Below are positions 56,201-64,000 of a DNA stretch of 64,000 bases, piece after piece. The notes beneath the pieces were generated by a model, which was not told where the DNA came from, did no database searches, and saw nothing but the letters and a program-made list of their open reading frames with translations. This DNA is from Dasyornis broadbenti (Eukaryota; Chordata; Aves; Passeriformes; Dasyornithidae), in contig VZRN01004713.1 of NCBI GenBank assembly GCA_013397935.1, positions 372,551 through 436,550 on the forward strand, read 5' to 3'. Positions within the stretch are counted from its first letter, which is position 1; each line of letters starts with the position of its first letter. Both the position numbers and the translations under genes were made by a program.

Positions 56201-59200
56201 CCTTCAAGCACTCCTTTCCCACGAGGTATGCAAACCTCCCGACAAAGCTTTATGACTCGGAGCTTTTGATGAGTGGTTTTTATTATTTCCTTGTTCTCCT
56301 CATATTTATTCATCTGTTCCCTTTTAGTCTTACAAGGTGCTTTCTTTGGTGCAAAGATCATCTTTTTGTTCTGTGTTTTTACTCTTTTTTTTTGCTTTTT
56401 GTTGACTTACTTTTACTTTATTTTAACCCTTTTGATTTGCCTGACCAATGAGACGTTTCTAGGCCTTCCATTACTGCTACAGGTAGCCTGATTCTGGCAA
56501 AATATCTGCTAAAACCAGGAATTTTGTGAGTTTAATAAAGCGCCTAGCTCTGGAACCTGAGCCATGCATATTGTTTGGTTCCAGCAATTATAGCTGGGAA
56601 AGGCAGCAACAATTTTATTGATCCAGACAAAGGCCTTTGAAATTCTGCTTGGCTGTCAAAGGGTAACTGTCCCTTAATCAGTAGTTTTCAGTTACTTTAT
56701 CTAAAGCACACACATTAATCACTGACGAATGGGAGTCTCTCAAGCTTCCCTGAAGAAGCCAGAGAAGTTCTGTTGCTTACAGGGCCATCCCAGATTCCTG
56801 TGAAAATCCCTCAGATCATTCGGATGCAAAACATAAAGGCACTTTGTAAACAGCGTAATTAATAGATGATAAATTAATGCCTGTCTCCTCGTGGGGTGAG
56901 AGCTGGTGCCATCAGCTATTGCCCACACAAGGAAATAACTTTGGGCTGAATTTACAGATTTTCCTTTGCTGAGGATTTACAAAATGAGGTTTAATGTACA
57001 TGAAGTGTCTGTAGCTGGTCATAGGAATGCCTGTGTGCTCATCAGTTATTCACACAGCTTGAATGACTCTGAAAAGGTGAAACAAAATCAAAAAGAGGAT
57101 GTTACAGAAAAAGAATTTCAGAAGTTCGTCTGGAGGGACAGTGGGGGAAGATAAACCACAGCAATACAATGGAAAAGGGAAGAGAAAGCTGAGAAAATTC
57201 TCAGGGCAACGTACTCAGTGTTGTAGATACACAAAGCAACAGAAAGCAAAAAAAAAAAAAAAAAATCCCCTCCCAGCCATCAACTTTGCACTCTGGTGCA
57301 AAAGCTGAAGCTTCTCTTCTTTTAAAGTCAACATTTCATGTGTGCAAACTCTCTTGTGCTCACAGGGGGAACTTCCCTGGTTGTCTGAACGTTACACACT
57401 GAAGGCAACAGTTTCAGAGATGAAATAACCTCAGGCCCAAGGATAATGTAGCCTTGGAGAAGATATTATGCAAAGAACTGTCTCCTCACAGTGACTCTAA
57501 CATTAATCCGGCGTATGAACAGTTAAAAATAGATGGCATCTTACTGAAGTCAAATGTTGTGGAAATAAAATATAGTTTCAAATAACCCGTCCCTTTAACC
57601 TACACAGGAAAATTTAATATTTCTTAGCTGTCACCTGCATTGAGCCTTTCCTTTTTGAAGCTTCAGGTTTTCCACTGAGTCATTTGCATCATTGATTATT
57701 GAAAATACCCATGCATTGCCCACGCTAACGGGTGAATTTGTACAGGCTTTGCTTCCTCGTGTGCTGCTGAAAAGCCCCCGTCGAGCTCGAAGGAAAACCC
57801 AAGGCGCGCGCACCAGAAAATTGAGTAAGATTATTCAGAAACACTTGTATAAAATGTGGTGTTTCCTCGCTGAGACATCTTGTGGTGTGCGAGGCTTCCT
57901 GCAGCTGTCAAAACGAAACTCTCGGGTTGCAGATTCAAACGGAGACAACAGGCGCTCGAGAACTCTCTGGGAGGCTTCAACCACACACGAAGAAAAAAAA
58001 AAAAAAAAAGAAAGAAATCCTGTACCTTGCTTTTTCAAACAGGAACTGCCTCACTGCAGCACTTATTTTCAGACATGAAGTATTTTCAATTTGGTCAATA
58101 TGAATATAGATTTTAGGTAAAGTCCACGTTTGTTTTCATCGTGCGTTAAGATGAAGTTTCACTTTGTGGCAGTGAAAATTCATAACCATGAGTGATGTCC
58201 AAACTGCCCAAACAAGCAGATTCCCCTCAGCTGGATTTTCCCTTGCTGCTGTTTTTTTCCACATTAAGTTGGTTGTGATTTAGAAGAGCCCTGGATACCA
58301 GTCCATAACTAAAATGAGGTTTGAATATAAAGAGGAATAATGAACATTAAAGAAAGGGTTGGTCTCGGTGATCTGACAGAGGCGTAGATTCCTGAGGCCG
58401 CTGAATTCTGTGTATTTCAGGAGAATTACGTGGCCATTATTCCCCCTCAAAAGAAAAGCTGAACAGAAATATTCCCTTTTATCAGAAATCAGAAAATCAA
58501 GGAAGTCTCGGTGCTGATCCTTGTGAGAATGGGCCTCGTTAGTGCCGCTGCTCAGAGCACTCATTTTCTCCATTACGGCGGAACAAAGATGCAAACTTCG
58601 AGTATTTTCATTTCTCTGCTCAATACCAAGCCCCGAGCCTTTCAAAATTCTTTATTCACTCATGTATTCAAGTTTGCTTTCAAAATGAGCACTGACAATG
58701 GCAATCTGCATCTGGACATTTACATTTTTGTTGCGTTGTCGTGGGTTTGATGTCGTGCTAAACTCTGCTCCCCGGAAGTGTTAACAGCCAGAAATAAAGA
58801 GTTTAAATCTGAGATGCTCCCAGAAATGTCTCTGGTGTCGTGATCCTATCAGTGTTTCTCACCTAACACCTCACACCCTTTCATCATCTGAGCGTATTGG
58901 ACAGATTAATTTTTCAAACACAGCTCCAATGATCAGCCTTCCATCTGGGAACCTGAGGAATTAAGGATGTAAAAGCAACTTCCCTTCCTGCACTCAAGCG
59001 GAACAGGATCCAGGATGTTGGGGTTCCCATTTCTGCCAGCAGGTAAGAAGATTTCCTTTCCTTTTGGAAATATTATTGAACTCACCCCAAGCCAGCAGCT
59101 GAGCCAGAAACGTTTTCTGTCACTGCCCCACCATCAGTGGTGCTACAAGGATTCGTCTCAGCATGGAAAAACCGCATCCCTGGATCTTCCAGGGCACACT

Positions 59201-62199
59201 GAAATGGCTCGTTTCAGGAACCATTTCTTCACGTTAAATGATAAATTAAAATAATAAATGATGAATTTGAATAATAAAAAAATGGTTTTCCCCTTTCCTT
59301 TCCTAGGCAATTGTGTTGGAAAGCCAAGGCAGCTGGGACACCAGCAGGGAAGCTCAGCCCCACAATCTGCTGATTGAGGATTGATTCCTCTTCTTCTCGG
59401 CTATTTGGAGCTGATGGATTTGTGGGCTCTACTCCAGCTCTGGTACCCAAGAAACCTTTTTGCCAACGGTCATGTCATGACCTATAAATTCGTCTGCAAA
59501 TCTCTGCTTTAGTGCAGTAAAAACGGAACATTCACAGGCTGGATTGTAGCAAATGCAGCCATGTAAATGACAAGCAAGCCCCCAATCGAACGTTGTGCGA
59601 GATCAAAAGGGATGGAAAGCAGAGTGGCTGGGATCAGAGCAGGCTGTGCTCTTCCAGAGGCAGCTCTGGAGCTCTGATCATCCATCTGAAGCTGCCTGCC
59701 TCCTGCTCGGTGCCATGTGGGAGCCCTGGGCTGATTCTCTCATCACAGGAGCAGATGCTGGGCTGCTGTGAATCAGCAAAGGGCCACCGGAGCCAGAGAA
59801 ACTCCCTCCAGTTGGCACCATCTGGGAGCTGTGCTGCTGCCTCTCCTGGGGAAGATACAGAATGCTGGGAGTTATCTCCGAATTAATCACATGGTGGCTT
59901 TCAAAAAAAAAAAAACGAAAATAAAAATATCTGGAGGTCTCTGACTAGAAAAAGAGTGCTCATTGAGGGTGTTTCACATCCAGAGAGGCCGTGTGGGAGG
60001 AGATCCCCGAGGCAGCTGGAACGCTCAGGCCGTGAGGGACACAGGAGGGCCCAGGGACAGTGGGAATGAGGGAGAGATCCCAAACTAAATCGGTGACGTC
60101 AGCGGGCCCTGGGCCGCCTTCACATCTGCCAGGGGCCGGCACCGGGAGCCAGGGCAGCTCCAGGAGTTGCGGTGTCCCACACAACGTGAATCGAGGGTTA
60201 GAAATGGACGGGCAGTGAATCTTAGCACACTGGGGAACGCTTCAAGCTGATTGGCTTTTCCAAGCCTGTGCAGATCATCACTTTAAGAAACTGATGTTAA
60301 AAAGTGACTTTTTAAGTACCAACCCAACTGAAGAGCATTTTTTAAAGTATAAATGCTTTATTTTTTTTCTAAATAGAATAAAAAGCGAAATACAGTGTAA
60401 CCAGCGGTTCCAAATGAACAAACCCAATGAGGAACTCGCACAGGAACTCCACAGCTTTTGAGTAAAAGTGAAGTGCCCCTACAGAAGAGAACAACCCCTG
60501 AGTGAGCGTGAGCACAGCCAGAAGGCAGCAGAGCTGTCCAAGTGTCCGAGGGCCAAATCTTTGACTCCTACTCTCACCCAAAGCACTTCAGCCAAGTCCC
60601 ATCAAAAATCACCTTCAAACTGTCTTTTGCAGAAGTCTGGGTTTTTCACTGCGGCTGAAAGATTATCATAAAATACCCTCGCAGCAGTGGGCTGCTTTTT
60701 TGTTAATAGCAGCTATTCCATTTGTATAAACCCCGGGATTAACGGCCATTTTTCTGTGTGCTACACAACTCTTGGCGGCTTTACGTAACATTTTGTTTCT
60801 TATACGAGGGAGACGCAGCTATGGAAAGCCATTTGCAGGGGCGCCTTTTACCTAAGTGTACATTTAGTAAATATACAGCATCTATTTTATAATATATTTT
60901 AATAATACATTAGAAAAAGAATGCAGATCAGTTCACATTATTACTCAGAAGAGGTGTTTAAGATAAGCTGAGAATTAGACATTTTCTAATTGCAAAATCA
61001 AATGCGAAGTGCACAAATTGTGAATTGTAAACAAAATGTAAACTCTTTGTAAAACAAATCTGTCTGTTGCTTGAAAGACGGGAAGGTGAGCAAAGCCTAA
61101 TTCTCATATTTCTATTTGCATTATTATTTTCCAAGCAAAAAAAAATACACAAAAAATATCAAAGGACCAGAGCTTTGTTCTGTAGCATCACATGAAGTTT
61201 GAACGGCATCACACCAAGAGAATTTGCGTTATATGCATAATTTATTATGTTGTAGGCACCTACATTTAGCTTAGAAAAAGCTCATTCCGAATCAAAATAT
61301 CCAGTTGTTTGGGTTTTTTTTTTTAAAGACAGCCCAGTGACACTGGATCAAGGATTCAGAGGGGAGCGGGGGCTATCCTTCAAAATTGGCCTTCTGAGTG
61401 CTTTTGAACGGCAGCCCTGAGGTAAAATCAAACAGAAGTGACGTGGTAATTGTTCCTCTGAGAGCCAAACAGCTTCATTAGATTACAGTTACACAAAATG
61501 CGCTTGATTCATCTCTGATTGTGTCTTCAGTGAAGTCACAATACAAATGACCCTTCGGATGGTACCAGATCAAAAATACAGCTCAAAGACCACGGAGGGA
61601 TTGTCTTCCTGGCAACATCCATAACTCAGCACGAGCAAAGCATGCTTTGTGCATCACACCGAGTTCCACAGAAAGGAAACGGGGTGTTGGGCGCGGTGGT
61701 GCAGCAATGGGATTTTCAGACAGGTCTGGATTTGAAGGAAGCCTCTCCGGGGGGACTCGCAGTTCATTTCAAATGGTTACTCACAAAAGGACGTGGTTAC
61801 TGCTCAGCCCCTTGACTCGGTCAGTGTTTTTCCAGGAGCACAGAGGGAAGGGCAGCAGAGGGATGATTTCCCTGCAAGGTCACCGTCGCTGGTTGGGGCA
61901 CTGAGTCAGGCCGGGATGTGCTGGCTTTCCAGTTCCATCCTTCCCAAGCCACACTCGGGGATCGCTCAGCGCCAAAGGAGGCCGCAGTGGGAGCTGGTGG
62001 AGGTGGGATGAGCATGTCTGGGGTAGCAAAGACGTGGAAAAAATGGTGATGAAAAGGGCAGTGATGGAAGAAAAGGGGTTTCTTTCCTTTTAGCAAATTC
62101 CAGGCTGGGTCTTACACACCGTGTATTTTTCACCGTCATAGCCTGACTCGTTCTGGTCTAAAGACTGGGCAGGGATGGAACACGTAGTACCAGAGTTCA

Positions 62200-62415
62200 A
62201 TTTCATTATTCATCCCAGAATTTCTTCCTAATATCTAATCTAAACCTACGCCCTTTCCGTTTAAAGCCATTCCCCTTGTCCTGTCACTCCAGGCCCTTGT
62301 CCAAAGTCCCTCTCCAGCTCTCCCACAGCCCCTTTAGGCTCTGGAAGGGGCTCTGAGGTTACCCCAGAGCCTTCTCTTCTCCAGGCTGAACAATCCTAAT
62401 TCTCTCAGCCTGTAA
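62200..62415 (-). mobile_element. CR1 LINE fragment, minus orientation
   Basis: The plus strand reads the reverse of CR1: AATTTCTTCCTAATATCTAA, CCATTCCCCTTGTCCTGTCA, AAAGTCCCTCTCCAGCT, CCTTCTCTTCTCCAGGCTGA and TCTCTCAGCCTG. It is the best preserved CR1 piece in the window and lies about 1 kb from the microsatellite and 1.3 kb from the right-hand promoter. Confidence 0.92.
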
Positions 62416-63073
62416 ATGAACCAGCACAAACTACAGAGATTATCTTTTTATTTCTATATAATCTCTTATAACGTAGTCAGATGGACAAGCTGCATTACTT
62501 TTAAAAATGTAAACATACAATGAAAATGTCCTTTTTGCCTGTCCAGACTGGCATGTGGAAAGGGCTGCTGTCCCTAGCACCAGGTTTGGACAAAATGCTT
62601 TACATAGTTTTAGACAAGCAGCCATGCCTATATGGAACACCACCAGCACTAATTAGCCCTGACTAATTTACCCTCCTCGTAGTGCTGTGACATCACTGCT
62701 ACATTTATGCAACAGATGGGGCCGTGGTGACTCAGCTCCTGTCACTTTTGGGTTTTTTTGGAGAACTGTCTGAAGCTGAGCCCTATCCTCTGCAAAGCGT
62801 CCAGAGGTAAAACACACAGTTCCTCATGGTCTGAAAAAACATTGTCTTTGTGTTTTCCCAAGGAGCCAAACCAAGTTCCCTTTTCTGGTACTCCCCAGTG
62901 ACTTGGTGGCTCTGCTTTCACACTTGGGAGGCTGCATCTCTCATCATAACTTTGACTTTTCTTAGCAAGCATCACGGAAAATTATAACAAGAGCTCTATC
63001 AATATGCACGACTCAACAGAGTTATTTCCAATCATTAAAAATGAATAGAGACTGCGTGCAGGATCAGGGCAGA

Positions 63074-63140
63074 CTATATATATATATATATACATACATA
63101 CACACATACACACACACATATATATACACACACATATATG
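63074..63140. repeat. TA/CA compound microsatellite
   Basis: TA dinucleotides pass into CATA and CA units and back to TATA, about 65 bases in total. Confidence 0.95.
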
Positions 63141-63345
63141 CATTCCAGAGGATGCTTCTAGTTATGCACAGAGGTATTATTTTCTGGGTAAAATTTTAGA
63201 AGTAGAAACACATTTACCATCCCCTCTGCTCTGCAAGTGTATCTCTCTATTGCTTTCAATGCTTTTTATCTCATTTCAAAACATTTTGAGAAGTTTCGAT
63301 AGCAGCTTTCCCCCCACCCCCCTAAAATTCTGGAAGACTGGGAGG

Positions 63346-63735
63346 AGCAGATCAATGCAAAGTGTAGTGAGGGGAAGGATTAAACTTCATTTTTGACTCG
63401 GTGATGGGGGAAAATGCAAACTTTAGTGAGGGCAAGGATTGAACTTTTAACTTTCCTCCATGAGGGAAGTGAATACAAAGTGCAACGAGGAGAAGGATTA
63501 AACCGTCAGCTTTGGGCTCTGTAAGGAGACTGAACGCAAACAGTAGTGGGGAGAGCGATTAAAGTGTTAATTTCTGGCTCCAAGATGGGGGTGAACGCCA
63601 AGTGCAGTAAGCGGAAGGATTAAACTGTTAACTGTCGACTCCATAAGGGGAGCGAAGGGAAAGTCTAATGGGGAAAGGATTAAAATGTTAACTTTCGCCT
63701 GCAAAGCCGACCGAGGGCAAGGATTAAAGCGTTCT
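63346..63735. repeat. ~60-bp tandem array, seven copies, at promoter edge
   Basis: A core (A)AGGATTAAA starts its GGATTAA at 63377, 63436 (GGATTGA), 63495, 63556 (CGATTAA), 63617, 63677 and 63721, so steps are 59, 59, 61, 61, 60 and 44 bases. Each unit also has a GCAAA or CCAAG block with an AGT(G)AG or AGTA block before the core. Most have a GTTAACT-like block after it and a CTCCATRAGGGG-like end. The copies are diverged, so the array is old. CpG content rises toward the right, where it runs directly into the CpG island. Confidence 0.9.
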
Positions 63736-64000
63736 CTCCCGGCCGGGCCAGCAGCGGCGCAGGCGCCGGAGGTGCCGGTGCCGCCGCCCCGCCCCTCAGC
63801 CCCACCACCCAAGATGGCGGCGGCGCTGAGGCGGCCCCTCCTTCCCTCCCCCTTCGCGCGCTGCGTCACCGCTCCCGCCCTCTCCCTCCCCGCTGCCATT
63901 GGCCGCCGGGCGCGCGGGGCGCAGCCAATGGGCGGCGGCACCCAGAGCGAGGCTGCCCCTGTTTCCCCCTCCCTCCCTCGCTCGCCCCGTCCCTTCCCCC
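63736..64000. promoter_or_regulatory. CpG-island promoter of an unseen gene at the right edge
   Basis: The end of the window is very rich in G, C and CpG. It contains a YY1-type site AAGATGGCGGC (63811-63821, plus orientation), a CRE-like TGCGTCAC (63862-63869), an inverted CCAAT box (ATTGG, 63898-63902) and a CCAAT box (63925-63929). This is typical of housekeeping promoters. YY1 sites usually sit just downstream of the start and point in the direction of transcription, which favours plus-strand transcription, but divergent transcription is possible. Human synteny as I recall it (PPM1L, B3GALNT1, NMD3) makes NMD3 a candidate. KPNA4 is another. Neither is shown by coding sequence here. Confidence 0.6.
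63814..63999 (+). other. Open frame from the YY1-site ATG to the window edge (uncertain)
   Basis: From the ATG inside AAGATGGCGGC a frame stays open for 62 codons to the window edge, starting MAAALRRPLLPSPFARC. It is Arg-, Pro- and Ala-rich, as random GC-rich sequence would be. I do not recognise it as the start of NMD3 or KPNA4. It could be a real N-terminus, a leader peptide or chance. Confidence 0.2.

Larger units (their letters stand above)
53201..63345. other. Intergenic region with no recognised gene
   Basis: I see no exon of a known protein on either strand. The longest frames (for example 55891-56451 plus) have no recognisable domain and include T-rich hydrophobic stretches. Contents that can be named are A-rich tracts (57248-57265, 57991-58008), an AT-rich complex segment that could be conserved (60350-61300), a CR1 fragment and a TA/CA microsatellite. 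Confidence 0.6.

Noticed and set aside
55891..56451. 186-codon plus-strand frame with a hydrophobic C-terminal half
   Set aside because: The hydrophobic part comes from a T-rich tract; there is no known family and no splice or promoter context.
1..64000. CRISPR arrays, bacterial operons, phage genes or defence systems
   Set aside because: The window is vertebrate nuclear DNA; the tandem arrays found are mini- and microsatellites without spacer structure.

Overview
This is a vertebrate nuclear window, almost certainly from a bird and probably a songbird. It has widely spaced multi-exon genes with GT-AG introns and two CpG-island promoters. It also holds several degraded pieces of CR1, the dominant avian LINE family. 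Three genes can be identified from their proteins: the last three coding exons of PPM1L (plus strand), the complete single-exon reading frame of B3GALNT1 (minus strand) and the complete single-exon reading frame of an ARL14-type small GTPase (plus strand). A fourth promoter lies at the right edge.

Layout. Bases 1-29613 are the downstream part of the large first intron of PPM1L. They contain no supportable coding sequence, but hold CR1 fragments, a 15-bp homopyrimidine array, a dispersed duplicated module (5.5-7.7 kb) and low-complexity tracts. PPM1L exon 2 is 29614-29788, exon 3 is 36674-36835 and the final coding exon is 37853-38202. Intron 2 contains a 32-bp pyrimidine repeat and a 20-bp minisatellite interrupted by a run of N (35072-35187). 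Exon 3 sits between two direct copies of a long diverged repeat. From 38203 to about 44.25 kb there is probably PPM1L 3' UTR. B3GALNT1 reads toward it, with its coding exon at 45084-46070, a splice acceptor at 46131-46132 and a CpG-rich promoter region near 49.0-49.6 kb that contains a G-quadruplex-type hexamer array. ARL14 is at 51682-52299. About 11 kb without a recognisable gene follows, and then a seven-copy ~60-bp tandem array (63346-63735) abuts a CpG island with YY1, CRE-like and CCAAT motifs.

How the genes relate. PPM1L is a membrane-tethered PP2C-type Ser/Thr phosphatase, B3GALNT1 a Golgi beta-1,3-GalNAc transferase and ARL14 an ARF-family GTPase. They are neighbours in synteny (human 3q25-q26, recalled), not members of one pathway. 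In the human order I remember, ARL14 lies on the other side of PPM1L, so its position here is a point to check. I found no unusual multi-gene system. The most interesting signals are structural: the promoter-edge array, the exon-flanking duplication, the minisatellite gap and the G-rich promoter repeat.
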